A DNA stretch of 64,000 bases, taken from NCBI GenBank assembly GCA_050699595.1, contig JBOHFI010000002.1, forward strand, positions 62,001 through 126,000, read 5' to 3'. The translations under genes and the position numbers were made by a program. The notes below the pieces were generated by a model that did not search any database, was not told where the DNA came from, and saw only the letters and a list, made by a program, of their open reading frames with translations. The stretch is from GCA-003244245 sp050699595 (lineage in GTDB: Bacteria; Actinomycetota; Actinomycetes; Mycobacteriales; Pseudonocardiaceae). Below, one piece after another: positions 25,976-34,810 of this stretch. Each line of letters starts with the position of its first letter. The stretch's first letter is position 1.

Positions 25976-26252
25976 TCATCGTCCAGGGTGACACCACCTT
26001 CGCACTGACCGGTGCGCTCGCCGCCAACCACGCCGACCTCCCGCTCGTGTATGTAGAAGCCGCGCAGCGCGGCTTCTACATACACCATTCCCGAGGAACA
26101 CAACCGAGTCCTGATCACCGGCAACACCATCGTCGAAGCAGTCCACGCCATGCTGCCCGGACCCACCACACAAACAGCTCTGCTGGACAAGCACAAGCTC
26201 GCCGCGCGCCGTTACGTGTTGGCCACCCTGCATCGACCCGAAAACGTCGACC
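25972..26252 (+). pseudogene. UDP-N-acetylglucosamine 2-epimerase fragment
   Basis: VVIVQGDTTFALTGALAANH and LPLVYVEA, then a palindrome, then IPEEHNRVLITGNTIVEAV and YVLATLHRPENVD, all signatures of WecB-type epimerases in the right order. The segment normally between PEEHNR and TGNT is deleted, the VEAGLRS region is replaced by the palindrome at 26047-26085, and both ends are missing. Non-functional. Confidence 0.75.
26047..26085. repeat. Near-perfect 39-base palindrome inside the epimerase relic
   Basis: Arms GTGTATGTAGAAGCCGCGC (26047-26065) and its reverse complement (26067-26085) flank one central base. It sits exactly where the epimerase reading frame is disrupted, so it marks an insertion or a fold-back rearrangement. 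Confidence 0.8.
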
Positions 26253-26499
26253 ATTCACCGTCGCCGACTATCCGGCCAGCTACGGGCTGGACTCCGATAT
26301 TGGCCGAGTGAACCACATCGGGATTCACGTGGTGATGAGCAAGTCCCCGGTATTCTACATGAGCAACCCGAGGTATCACTACAAGAATCTGGAAGCCCGG
26401 TGGGCGGTCCGAATCTTCGACAATGGTGAGTTCATCCACTCAGCGCCGTGGTCGGTGGCCCAGCAGGGCAGGACGAACGTCCCGATGACGTGGCCGTAG
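26247..26499 (+). pseudogene. L,D-transpeptidase (YkuD) fragment
   Basis: MSKSPVFYMSNPRYHYKN, LEARWAVRIFDNGEFIHSAP and WSVAQQGRTNV match YkuD L,D-transpeptidases just before the catalytic SHGC motif, but here the frame continues as PMTWP and stops, so the active-site cysteine is absent. The N-terminal part is missing and the fragment is fused to the epimerase relic. Peptidoglycan cross-linking activity is not possible. Confidence 0.7.
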
Positions 26500-26707
26500 C
26501 TCCGGTGGGGGGTGGGGTTCATGGCCCGTCAGCTTGGCGTTGATCCGGGTGAGCTTTGGCGTGTCTGGCCCGGCCTGGCGGTGGCTGGATTGTGCTTTGT
26601 GTCACCATGAAGGTGGGCCGTGTTTGTTCACTCTGTGCTACTGGCCCTGGCAGCCGTGTTGATGCATACGTGTGATGGCGTGCGTGGCTACCGACCAGGA
26701 GAGCACG

Positions 26708-28051
26708 ATGAACCGGAGAATCGGCGATCATGCTGTGGTGCTGGGCGCCGGCATGGCGGGGCTGCTGACCGCAGGGGTGCTGGCCCAGGCATACGGCCGC
26801 GTGACGGTATTCGACCGGGACGTCATGCCCGAGGTCGACGTCCACCGGCGGGGGGTGCCGCAGGACAGGCACCTGCATTTTCTGCACCCTCGCGGCAGGC
26901 AAGTCTTCGATGAGCTCTTCCCCGGTCTGACCGCCCGGCTCATCGGGCAGGGGGCCGCTACCGGAGATGTGCTGGGTAACATCCAGTGGCAGTTGTCCGG
27001 GCATCAGTTGCGTCAGGCGGACATCGGGCTGCCCGGTCTGCTGGCCAGCCGACCGTTTCTGGAAGGCCACGTCCGGGCCCGGGTGAGCGATCTACCGAAC
27101 GTGACGCTCGTCGAGCGCACCGATGTTGTCGTCGTGACCGCGACGACCGACCGTTGCCGAGTCACCGGGGTGCGGGTGCACGACACCGCGGGCGGTGGCG
27201 AGCGAGCGGTGCCGGCCGATCTGGTCATCGATACCACCGGCCGGGGGTCCCGAGCGCCGTTGTGGCTGTCCGAACTGGGTTATGAACGAGCCGCGGTGGA
27301 TCGAGTGGACATCGGGCTTGGCTACGCCAGCCGCATCTACCGGCTGCGGCCAGGAGCTCTCGGTACTGATGTGGCGATGTTGACCGCGGGAACACCGCAG
27401 AACCCCCGCGGCGGCGCGATCAGCGCGATCGAGGGGGGTCGTCACATAGTGACGATCTTCGGGATCCTGGGCGACCACCCACCGACGGATCTGACCGGTT
27501 TCGACGCGTTCGCGGCCAGCCTGCTGTTCCCGGACATTACCGAGGCGATTCGCGACGCCGAACCGCTGACCGACCCGGTCTCGATTCGGTTTCCGGCCAG
27601 CGTGCGCAACCGCTACGAGCGGCTGCGGCGCTTCCCGATCGGTCTGCTGGTCCTCGGCGACGCGGTGTGCTCGTTCAACCCGATCTACGGCCAGGGGATG
27701 ACCGCGGCCGCAGTGCAAGCCAGCACGCTACAGGGGCTGCTGGCTCAGGGCGAGGCACCGACGGCACGCCGTTACTTCCGGGCGATCGCTCGCACCCTCA
27801 ATACACCATGGGATATCGCGGTCGGAGCGGACATGGCCTTTCCCGAGGTACCGGGAGTACGCACAGCGAAGATCCGAATGGTCAACAACTACCTACCGAA
27901 ACTACACGCCTCCGCCACCACCGACACCACTCTGGGACGGGCATTTGTTCGGGTGCTGGGCATGGTGGACCGCCCCGAGGGACTGTTACGGCCCGACCGA
28001 GTAGTCCGGGTGCTATGGACCCACCGACCGGGTGCACCAGCACCTACGTGA
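26708..28051 (+). CDS. FAD-dependent monooxygenase/oxidoreductase
   Basis: A 447-residue flavoprotein. AVVLGAGMAGLLTAGVLAQA is the FAD-binding motif, DTTGRGSRAPLWL the second nucleotide-contact motif (DG/DTTG), and LLVLGDAVCSFNPIYGQGMT the class A hydroxylase GD motif with the P-x-x-G-x-G/M loop. Substrate unknown. ATG at 26708 follows AGGAGAG. No partner gene is next to it: upstream is a gene graveyard and downstream a tRNA, so it looks like a lone accessory oxidoreductase. Confidence 0.85.
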   Translation: MNRRIGDHAVVLGAGMAGLLTAGVLAQAYGRVTVFDRDVMPEVDVHRRGVPQDRHLHFLHPRGRQVFDELFPGLTARLIGQGAATGDVLGNIQWQLSGHQLRQADIGLPGLLASRPFLEGHVRARVSDLPNVTLVERTDVVVVTATTDRCRVTGVRVHDTAGGGERAVPADLVIDTTGRGSRAPLWLSELGYERAAVDRVDIGLGYASRIYRLRPGALGTDVAMLTAGTPQNPRGGAISAIEGGRHIVTIFGILGDHPPTDLTGFDAFAASLLFPDITEAIRDAEPLTDPVSIRFPASVRNRYERLRRFPIGLLVLGDAVCSFNPIYGQGMTAAAVQASTLQGLLAQGEAPTARRYFRAIARTLNTPWDIAVGADMAFPEVPGVRTAKIRMVNNYLPKLHASATTDTTLGRAFVRVLGMVDRPEGLLRPDRVVRVLWTHRPGAPAPT

Positions 28052-28315
28052 TACGGCGGGACACCGAGCACGGCGCGTCGCTACCTAACCTCATTGCGGA
28101 GGCGCCAGCCGGTCGAGCGCGGCACCGGCGGCAACCCCCGTCACCGGAGAAGACCCGGACCTGTAGCGAGGTGCCCCGGGCGCTCCCACGCCGTCGTGGT
28201 TCGACGCTTTGCGAGGTCATAGCACCAACCGTAGAGCGCACTCATGGCCAAAGCCCTGGCCACGAACCAGCATTGTCGATCTTGATGACCAGCATAGGTG
28301 CTGATCAAAAGCCGG

Positions 28316-28389
28316 TGCCCCCGGTGGGAGTCGAACCCACACTGGACGGGTTTTGAGTCCGTTGCCTCTGCCGGTTGGGCTACGGGGGC
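28316..28389 (-). tRNA. tRNA-Leu (anticodon CAA) with class I shape
   Basis: A 74-base cloverleaf on the minus strand: acceptor GCCCCCG/CGGGGGC, T-arm GTGGG-TTCGACT-CCCAC, anticodon loop CTCAAAA (anticodon CAA). The genome continues with CCG after the discriminator A, so CCA is not encoded. The variable loop has only five bases, whereas tRNA-Leu normally has a long variable arm; the anticodon stem contains an A-C mismatch and the D-stem is weak. Charging as Leu is inferred from the anticodon. Confidence 0.8.
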
Positions 28390-28500
28390 GCGTTGTCGGC
28401 GGGATCACTGTACGGGTTGAGTGAACATGGCCCTGGCCGGATCCCGACATCGCTATCGTTGCGGGTCAGAGGGTAGCCGCGAGGAGACGGGGGACTGAAG

Positions 28501-29124
28501 GTGGATCCGCAGGCAGACGCGAGCGTGGTGCCCACCGAGCCGGACCGGTCGGCGAGCGGACACCGGGTACTCGTCGCCGAGGACGAGGCGCTGATCCGGC
28601 TGGACCTCGTCGAGATGCTCTCCGAGGAGGGCTACGTCGTGGTCGGCGAGGCGGCTGACGGCGAGCAGGCCGTCGAGCAGGCCGAGACACTGCGCCCTGA
28701 TCTGGTGATCATGGACGTGAAGATGCCGAAGATGGACGGCATCGACGCGGCGTCGATCATCGCGGAGCGGCGTATCGCACCAGTGGTGATCCTCACCGCG
28801 TTCAGCCAACGTGATCTGGTGGAACGCGCCCGCGATGCCGGCGCGATGGCCTATCTGGTGAAGCCGTTCGGCCGCAAGGACCTGATGCCCGCAGTGGAGC
28901 TCGCCGTGTCTCGCTTCCGCGAGCTGGCCGCCCTGGAGAACGAGGTGGTGGGGCTGACCGACCGGCTGGAGACCCGCAAGACGGTGGAGCGCGCCAAGGG
29001 CCTGCTGATGGCTCAGCACGGCCTCACTGAACCCGAGGCGTTCCGCTGGATCCAGCGCAGCGCGATGGACCGCCGGACCTCCATGAAAGCGGTCGCCCAG
29101 GCCGTCCTGGAAAGCCTGTCCTGA
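28501..29124 (+). CDS. pdtaR: ANTAR-domain response regulator PdtaR
   Basis: A 207-residue response regulator with an RNA-binding ANTAR output. The receiver holds VLVAEDEALIRLDLVEML (acidic pocket), LVIMDVKMPKMDG (phospho-acceptor Asp), ILTAFSQ and AYLVKPF (Thr and Lys switch). The ANTAR helices are LETRKTVERAKGLLM and AFRWIQRSAMDRRTSMKAVA. The orthologue Rv1626 acts as a transcription antiterminator with kinase PdtaS, which is not in this window. GTG start at 28501. The nearby polA-rpsA block supports orthology. Confidence 0.92.
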   Translation: MDPQADASVVPTEPDRSASGHRVLVAEDEALIRLDLVEMLSEEGYVVVGEAADGEQAVEQAETLRPDLVIMDVKMPKMDGIDAASIIAERRIAPVVILTAFSQRDLVERARDAGAMAYLVKPFGRKDLMPAVELAVSRFRELAALENEVVGLTDRLETRKTVERAKGLLMAQHGLTEPEAFRWIQRSAMDRRTSMKAVAQAVLESLS

Positions 29125-29161
29125 GCAGACATGCATGGTGATCGCCACGGGCGACGACAGG

Positions 29162-29602
29162 TCACGCCGGCCGAGGACGGCGCAGCAGGCAGGTCAACCG
29201 CGCCGTGCAGATCGGGCGCTCCCGCTCGTCACTGATCCGGATCTCGAAAGTCGCCACCGTGGCGCCGCGGTGCAGCGGCGTGCACACGCCGGTGACCTCC
29301 CCGTCGGTCGCCGGCCGGTGGTGCGAGCAGGACAGCTCCACCCCCAGGGGAACCTTGTCCGGCATGCCCCACAGCCAGGCGGCGATCGAGCCGAGGCTCT
29401 CGGCCAGCACCGCGCTCGCCCCACCGTGCAGCAGCCCGAAATACTGGCGGTTGTGCGCCACCGGCATGGTTCCCACCACCCGTTCAGGGTCCCATTCTGT
29501 GATCTTGATTCCCATCCGTTCGATGAGCTGTTCGCCCGCCCAGCGAGACACCAGCTCGGCGGCAGCGGGATCGGCCTCGAAGGGGATGCCAGACGTGGTC
29601 AC
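29162..29602 (-). CDS. Hotdog-fold thioesterase (PaaI type)
   Basis: A 146-residue hotdog protein: YFGLLHGGASAVLAESLGS carries the conserved HGG with the catalytic acidic residue in the following helix, and VELSCSHHRPATDGEVTGV is the next conserved strand. Likely hydrolyses an acyl-CoA, substrate unknown. It converges on pdtaR and is divergent to polA; the shared intergenic region contains a long palindrome. Confidence 0.85.
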   Translation of the reverse strand: MTTSGIPFEADPAAAELVSRWAGEQLIERMGIKITEWDPERVVGTMPVAHNRQYFGLLHGGASAVLAESLGSIAAWLWGMPDKVPLGVELSCSHHRPATDGEVTGVCTPLHRGATVATFEIRISDERERPICTARLTCLLRRPRPA

Positions 29603-29623
29603 GTCGACCAGCGTAGGCAGCGG

Positions 29624-29671
29624 CCTTGTGAGTGGCGATACGAGCCACAGCTCGTATCGCCACTCACAAGG
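29624..29671. repeat. Long palindrome, family B copy 1
   Basis: Perfect 22-base arms (29624-29645 and 29650-29671) around the 4-base loop CACA; core GTGAGTGGCGATACGAG. It lies between divergent genes (thioesterase and polA), only 35 bases before the polA start, so it is not a simple convergent terminator. A second copy is at 48591-48630. Confidence 0.85.
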
Positions 29672-29706
29672 CGTAGCCTAGGTCGCTAGGCCTAGACTCG
29701 CGGGCC

Positions 29707-32388
29707 GTGACGGTTTCCCTACCGCGGTTGCTCCTGCTCGATGGTCACTCGCTGGCCTACCGGGCGTTCTTCGCGCTGCCTGTCGAGAACTTCCGCACCG
29801 CGACGGGACAGGCCACCAACGCGGTGTACGGCTTCACCTCGATGCTGATCAACCTGCTCCGCGACGAGCACCCCAGCCACGTCGCCGCAGCGTTCGACGT
29901 GTCCCGCAAGACCTTCCGCGCGGAGGCCTTCGCGCCGTACAAGGCCAATCGCGCCACCACCCCCGACGAGTTCCGCGGTCAGGTGTCGCTGATCCAGGAC
30001 GTGCTCGGCGCCCTGGGGATCCCGGTGCTCACCAAGGAGAACTACGAAGCCGACGACGTCATCGCGACCCTGGTGACCCGAGCCGAGCCGGCGGGCTTCG
30101 AAGTGCTGGTCTGCACCGGGGATCGGGACGCGTTGCAGCTGGTCACTAACGGGGTGACGGTGCTCTACCCGCGCAAGGGGGTCTCCGAGTTGACCCGGTT
30201 CACACCCGAGGAGGTCCTCGAGCGCTACGGCCTGACGCCGCAGCAGTACCCGGACTACGCGGCGCTGCGCGGCGACCCCTCGGACAACCTGCCCGGCATC
30301 CCGGGGGTGGGAGACAAGACTGCGGCGAAGTGGGTGCGGGAGTTCGGCTCACTGGACGCTCTGGTCGATCGGGTAGACGAGGTGAGGGGCAAGGCCGGCG
30401 ACGCGCTACGCGAGAACCTCGCCTCGGTGCTGCTCAACCGCCGGCTCACCGAGCTGGTGCGAGACGTCGAGCTACCCGCCCGTCCCGCCGACCTGGTACT
30501 GAAACCGTGGGACCGCGATGCGGTGCACCGGTTGTTCGACGAGCTGGAGTTCCGGGTGCTGCGGGACCGGCTGTTCGCCACGCTGAGCACCCCCGAGCCG
30601 GAAGCCGAGGAAGGCTTCGCCGTGCGCGGCGGGATGATCGAGGCGGGTGACGTGGCCGGCTGGCTGGACGCCCACGCCCGGGACGGGCGGCGGACCGGGC
30701 TCGCCTTCCTCGGCACCGGGGCGCGCGGCGCCGGAGATGTGGAGAGCCTCGCCCTGGCCGCCGCCGACGGCGAGGGCGGCTACCTGGATCCGCGCGCGCT
30801 GACCCCCGACGACGAGCGGGCGCTGGAGCAGTGGCTTGCCGACCCAGCCGCGCCCAAGGCAGCGCATGACGCCAAGCCGCTGCTGCACGCGTTGCGGGCC
30901 CGGGGCGTGGACCTGGCCGGGCTGACCAGCGACACCGCGCTGGCCGCCTACCTGGTCCGGCCCGGCCAGCGGTCGTTCGACCTCGCCGACCTGGTGCTGC
31001 GCTTTCTGCGCAGGGAGTTGCGGGTGGAATCGGGGGCGCTCGCTCAACCGAGCCTGTTCGAGGATGAGGACACCGCCGCCCGGGTAGCCGACGAGATTCT
31101 GCGAGCCCGCGCCGTGGCCGAGCTGGCCGACGCTCTGGACGCCGAGCTGGACCGCATCGAGGGACGTTCGCTGCTCACCGACGTGGAACTGCCGCTCCTG
31201 GCCGAGCTGGCCACGCTGGAGGGAACCGGCATCGCCGTCGACGGTGACGTGCTGGCCGAGCTGGAAGCCGGCTTCGTGGCAGCGGCGAAGCAAGCCGAGC
31301 AGGACTGCTACGCGGTGATCGGCGAGGAGGTCAACCTGGGCTCACCCAAGCAGCTGCAGGTGGTGCTGTTCGACAAGCTGGGCATGCCCAAGACCAAACG
31401 TATCAAGACCGGATACACCACCGACGCCGACGCGCTGGCGACGCTCTACGAATCCACCGAGCACCCGTTCCTGGCACACCTACTGGCGCACCGCGACGCG
31501 ACCCGGCTCAAGACCACGGTGGAAGGGCTCATGAAAGCCGTTGCCGATGACGGGCGGATCCACACCACCTACAACCAGACCATCGCCGCGACCGGCCGGC
31601 TGTCCTCCACCGAGCCGAACCTGCAGAACATCCCGATCCGTACCGAGTCCGGACGCCGGATCCGGCAGGCCTTCGTCGTCGGCGGTGGCTATGCGGAGCT
31701 GATGACGGCGGACTACAGCCAGATCGAGATGCGGATCATGGCGCACCTGTCCCAGGACACCGCGCTGATCGAGGCGTTCACCTCGGGGCATGACTTCCAC
31801 GCCACCACCGCGGCGCGGGTATTCGCGGTGGATGCCGCCGCGGTCAGCGGCGAGCAGCGCGCCAAGATCAAGGCGATGAACTACGGCCTGGCCTACGGCC
31901 TGTCCGCGTTCGGGTTGTCCGCGCAGCTGCGGATCTCCGCCGAGGAAGCCCGCGCGCTGATGGAGGAATACTTCGCGCGCTTCGGCGGCGTCCGCGACTA
32001 CCTGCGCACGATCGTGGACAAGGCCCGGATGGACGGCTACACCGCCACCATCATGGGGCGCCGGCGCTACCTGCCCGACCTGGTCAGCGACAACCGACAG
32101 CGTCGCGAGATGGCCGAGCGGATGGCGCTCAACGCGCCGATCCAGGGCAGCGCCGCAGACATCATCAAGGTCGCGATGCTGGGAGTCGCCCGGGCGTTGC
32201 GGGCCGAGGGGCTGCGCTCCCGGACGTTGCTGCAAGTGCATGACGAGCTGGTGTTGGAGCTCGCTGAAAGCGAACGGGCCCCGCTGGAAGCACTGGTACG
32301 CCGCGAGATGGCCGCAGCCTACCCCCTCAACGTCCCCTTAGAGATCTCGGTAGGCCTAGGCCATAGCTGGCACGCCGCCGCCCACTGA
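29707..32388 (+). CDS. polA: DNA polymerase I
   Basis: Repair and Okazaki-fragment polymerase, 893 residues. N-terminal 5'-3' exonuclease (LLLDGHSLAYRAFFALP, YEADDVIATL, CTGDRDALQLV, GDPSDNLPGIPGVGDKTA). The middle 3'-5' exonuclease-like domain lacks the usual acidic residues, as in other actinobacteria. Polymerase motifs: A DYSQIEMRIMAHLSQD, O-helix KAMNYGLAYGLSAFGLS, C LQVHDELVLE. GTG start at 29707. Followed by a palindrome and a broken methyltransferase gene, then rpsA and coaE as in mycobacteria. Confidence 0.97.
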   Translation: MTVSLPRLLLLDGHSLAYRAFFALPVENFRTATGQATNAVYGFTSMLINLLRDEHPSHVAAAFDVSRKTFRAEAFAPYKANRATTPDEFRGQVSLIQDVLGALGIPVLTKENYEADDVIATLVTRAEPAGFEVLVCTGDRDALQLVTNGVTVLYPRKGVSELTRFTPEEVLERYGLTPQQYPDYAALRGDPSDNLPGIPGVGDKTAAKWVREFGSLDALVDRVDEVRGKAGDALRENLASVLLNRRLTELVRDVELPARPADLVLKPWDRDAVHRLFDELEFRVLRDRLFATLSTPEPEAEEGFAVRGGMIEAGDVAGWLDAHARDGRRTGLAFLGTGARGAGDVESLALAAADGEGGYLDPRALTPDDERALEQWLADPAAPKAAHDAKPLLHALRARGVDLAGLTSDTALAAYLVRPGQRSFDLADLVLRFLRRELRVESGALAQPSLFEDEDTAARVADEILRARAVAELADALDAELDRIEGRSLLTDVELPLLAELATLEGTGIAVDGDVLAELEAGFVAAAKQAEQDCYAVIGEEVNLGSPKQLQVVLFDKLGMPKTKRIKTGYTTDADALATLYESTEHPFLAHLLAHRDATRLKTTVEGLMKAVADDGRIHTTYNQTIAATGRLSSTEPNLQNIPIRTESGRRIRQAFVVGGGYAELMTADYSQIEMRIMAHLSQDTALIEAFTSGHDFHATTAARVFAVDAAAVSGEQRAKIKAMNYGLAYGLSAFGLSAQLRISAEEARALMEEYFARFGGVRDYLRTIVDKARMDGYTATIMGRRRYLPDLVSDNRQRREMAERMALNAPIQGSAADIIKVAMLGVARALRAEGLRSRTLLQVHDELVLELAESERAPLEALVRREMAAAYPLNVPLEISVGLGHSWHAAAH

Positions 32389-32402
32389 CCCTGCCTGTGC
32401 CG

Positions 32403-32468
32403 GCGCCATTCGGAGCCGAATAGCGCTCCTGCCACTGAGCCGGACAGCGATTCGGCTCCGAATGGCGC
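32403..32468. repeat. Inverted repeat between polA and the methyltransferase relic
   Basis: Perfect 19-base arms GCGCCATTCGGAGCCGAAT (32403-32421) and its complement (32450-32468) with a 28-base loop, located between convergent coding regions. It could terminate transcription from both sides; no T-tract is present. Confidence 0.75.
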
Positions 32469-32469
32469 A

Positions 32470-33167
32470 TCAGCGACGACGGCAGCTGAAGATGGCGGTT
32501 CCGGGGAACAGGGCGCCGCGTAGGGGGCTCCATTGGCCCCATTTCCGGTGCAGGGTGGGGGGCCATTCCGATTCTAGCAGGTTCTCTAGCGTCAAGCCCG
32601 CAGCGACGATCTCCCTGACGCGGTCGCCTAAGGTGCGGTGGTGCTCCACGTAGGTGGGGTTCCCAGGCCGTCCACCTCACCGAACGCCGAACAAGCGAGG
32701 TCGAAACTACCCTCGGCGAAGGGCAGTCGAGTGGCGTCGGCCTGCACCAGAGGGACCGAGATTCCGGTGTCGCACGCCGCGCGCACCGCATGCCGCAGCA
32801 TTCCAGCCGACAGGTCCAGGCCGACCACCCGCGCCCCCTGGGTAGCCAACCAGCGCGCGCAGGGCGCCGACCCGCAGCCGACGTCGAGCACAGCCCGGCC
32901 CGCCAGCTCACCGAGCAGACCGGTGTCCGATTCACGAAGCCCTTCCGGGCACCAGAGGAAATCGGCCGAGCCCAGGTCCTCGCCATGCTCAGCGAGGTAG
33001 TCTTCAGCGTCAGCATCCCACCAGCGGCGGTTGGCCGCGATCGTCTCCGCATCGCTGACCAGCCGATTCAGCACACCGACAGTGCCCAGGACCGCCTCGG
33101 CGCGGCCGTGGGAACCCAGCGGGATCGTTCCATCACCGTCGGGCACTGGTTGCGGCGCGCCTGTCAC
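32470..33167 (-). pseudogene. SAM-dependent methyltransferase with an internal deletion
   Basis: The first frame (GTG 33167) encodes ANRRWWDADAEDYLAEHGED and the SAM-binding motif VLDVGCGSAPCARWLA, reaching LPFAEGSFDLACSAFG, then stops. A second frame ending at 32470 encodes the family's C-terminus (YVEHHRTLGDRVREIVAAG, ESEWPPTLHRKWGQW, LFPGTAIFSCRRR). Roughly 80 residues between the two parts are missing and the frames do not agree, so a deletion has joined them. Gene inactive. Confidence 0.8.
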
Positions 33168-33237
33168 TAGGGCAGTCTCTCACCAAGAGGCAGGCGAGCG
33201 CTGGGGGTCAAGTTTGCTGCTTTGACTCCCGTCTGGG

Positions 33238-33243
33238 TAGGAT
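33238..33243 (+). promoter_or_regulatory. Candidate -10 element of rpsA
   Basis: TAGGAT, a good actinobacterial -10 hexamer, 80 bases upstream of the rpsA ATG. The TTGACT at 33222-33227 is only 10 bases away, too close to be its -35, so only the -10 is proposed. Confidence 0.4.
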
Positions 33244-33323
33244 GGGGCTTGCGCTGTGGCTTCGTGCTGCCCACAGCCAGACACCCGACCACTCGATCCT
33301 ATCCCTTCGGAGCACCCCACCGC

Positions 33324-34790
33324 ATGCCCACCGACACCACCACCGCCCCGGCCGCACAGCAGGTCGCGATCAACGACGTCGGGACGGCGGAGGACTTCCT
33401 CGCCGCCATCGACAAGACCATCAAGTACTTCAACGATGGCGATATCGTCGAAGGCACCATCGTCAAGGTCGACCGTGACGAAGTGCTGCTCGACATCGGC
33501 TACAAGACCGAGGGCGTCATCCCGTCCCGGGAGCTGTCCATCAAGCACGACGTCGACCCGGCGGACGTCGTGGCGGTGGGCGACCAGGTCGAGGCCCTTG
33601 TTCTCCAGAAGGAGGACAAGGAAGGTCGGCTGATCCTCTCCAAGAAACGCGCCCAGTACGAGCGCGCCTGGGGAAATATCGAGACCCTCAAGGAGAACGA
33701 GGAGCCGGTGCGCGGCACCGTCATCGAGGTGGTGAAGGGTGGCCTGATCCTCGACATCGGGCTGCGCGGCTTCCTGCCCGCCTCGCTGGTCGAGATGCGG
33801 CGGGTGCGCGACCTCCAGCCCTACGTGGGTCGCGAGCTCGAGGCCAAGATCATCGAGTTGGACAAGAACCGCAATAATGTGGTGCTCTCCCGGCGCGCGT
33901 GGCTCGAGCAGACGCAATCCGAGGTGCGCAGCGAATTCCTCCACCAGCTGACCAAGGGCCAGGTCCGCAAGGGTCAGGTGTCCTCGATCGTGAACTTCGG
34001 TGCCTTCGTGGACCTCGGTGGCGTGGACGGTCTGGTGCATGTCTCCGAGCTGTCCTGGAAGCACATCGACCACCCCAGCGAGGTCGTCGAGGTCGGCCAG
34101 GAGGTCACCGTCGAGGTGCTCGACGTCGATCTGGAGCGCGAGCGGGTGTCGCTGTCGCTCAAGGCGACCCAAGAAGACCCGTGGCGGCAGTTTGCTCGAA
34201 CCCACCAGATCGGGCAGATCGTGCCCGGTAAGGTCACCAAGCTGGTGCCTTTCGGCTCGTTTGTCCGGGTCGAGGAGGGCATCGAGGGTTTGGTGCACAT
34301 CTCGGAGCTGTCACAGCGGCACGTCGAGATTCCCGAGCAGGTCGTGCAGGTCGGCGACGACGTGATGGTCAAGGTCATCGACATCGACCTGGACCGTCGA
34401 CGGATCTCACTGTCCCTCAAGCAGGCCAACGAGGGACTGTCCCCGGAGATGGAGTTCGACCCGACGCAGTACGGCATGACCGCCGAGTACGACAGCGACG
34501 GCAACTACATCTACCCCGAGGGCTTCGACCCGGAGGCCAACGACTGGCTCGAGGGCTACGACAAACAGCGTCAGGAGTGGGAGCGCGCCTACGCCGAGGC
34601 ACAGGTCCGTTTCGAGCAGCACCGCAAGCAGGTCGTCAAGGCGACCGAGGCCGAGTCGGAGGAGACCGAGGACCAGAACTACTCCTCGGAAACCACCGAG
34701 ACGCCTGCTCCCAGTAACGCTGGCGCCGGCTCGCTGGCCAGCGACGAGCAACTGGCGGCGCTGCGGGAGAAGCTCTCCGGCGGGGTGTAG
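33324..34790 (+). CDS. rpsA: 30S ribosomal protein S1
   Basis: A 488-residue protein with four S1 RNA-binding domains: GDIVEGTIVKVDRDEVLLDI, EEPVRGTVIEVVKGGLILDI, GQVRKGQVSSIVNFGAFVDL and GQIVPGKVTKLVPFGSFVRV, followed by an acidic Ser/Thr-rich tail. Four domains rather than six is normal for actinobacteria. The ATG at 33324 begins MPTDTTTAPAAQQVAIND, typical of the family; GGAG lies about 11 bases upstream. coaE follows 20 bases later. Confidence 0.97.
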   Translation: MPTDTTTAPAAQQVAINDVGTAEDFLAAIDKTIKYFNDGDIVEGTIVKVDRDEVLLDIGYKTEGVIPSRELSIKHDVDPADVVAVGDQVEALVLQKEDKEGRLILSKKRAQYERAWGNIETLKENEEPVRGTVIEVVKGGLILDIGLRGFLPASLVEMRRVRDLQPYVGRELEAKIIELDKNRNNVVLSRRAWLEQTQSEVRSEFLHQLTKGQVRKGQVSSIVNFGAFVDLGGVDGLVHVSELSWKHIDHPSEVVEVGQEVTVEVLDVDLERERVSLSLKATQEDPWRQFARTHQIGQIVPGKVTKLVPFGSFVRVEEGIEGLVHISELSQRHVEIPEQVVQVGDDVMVKVIDIDLDRRRISLSLKQANEGLSPEMEFDPTQYGMTAEYDSDGNYIYPEGFDPEANDWLEGYDKQRQEWERAYAEAQVRFEQHRKQVVKATEAESEETEDQNYSSETTETPAPSNAGAGSLASDEQLAALREKLSGGV

Positions 34791-34810
34791 GTCAGCGCTA
34801 CCATCACCCG

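Noticed and set aside
33222..33243. TTGACT/TAGGAT as a complete sigma-70 promoter for rpsA
   Set aside because: The spacing of 10 bases is too short; only the -10 was kept as a candidate.
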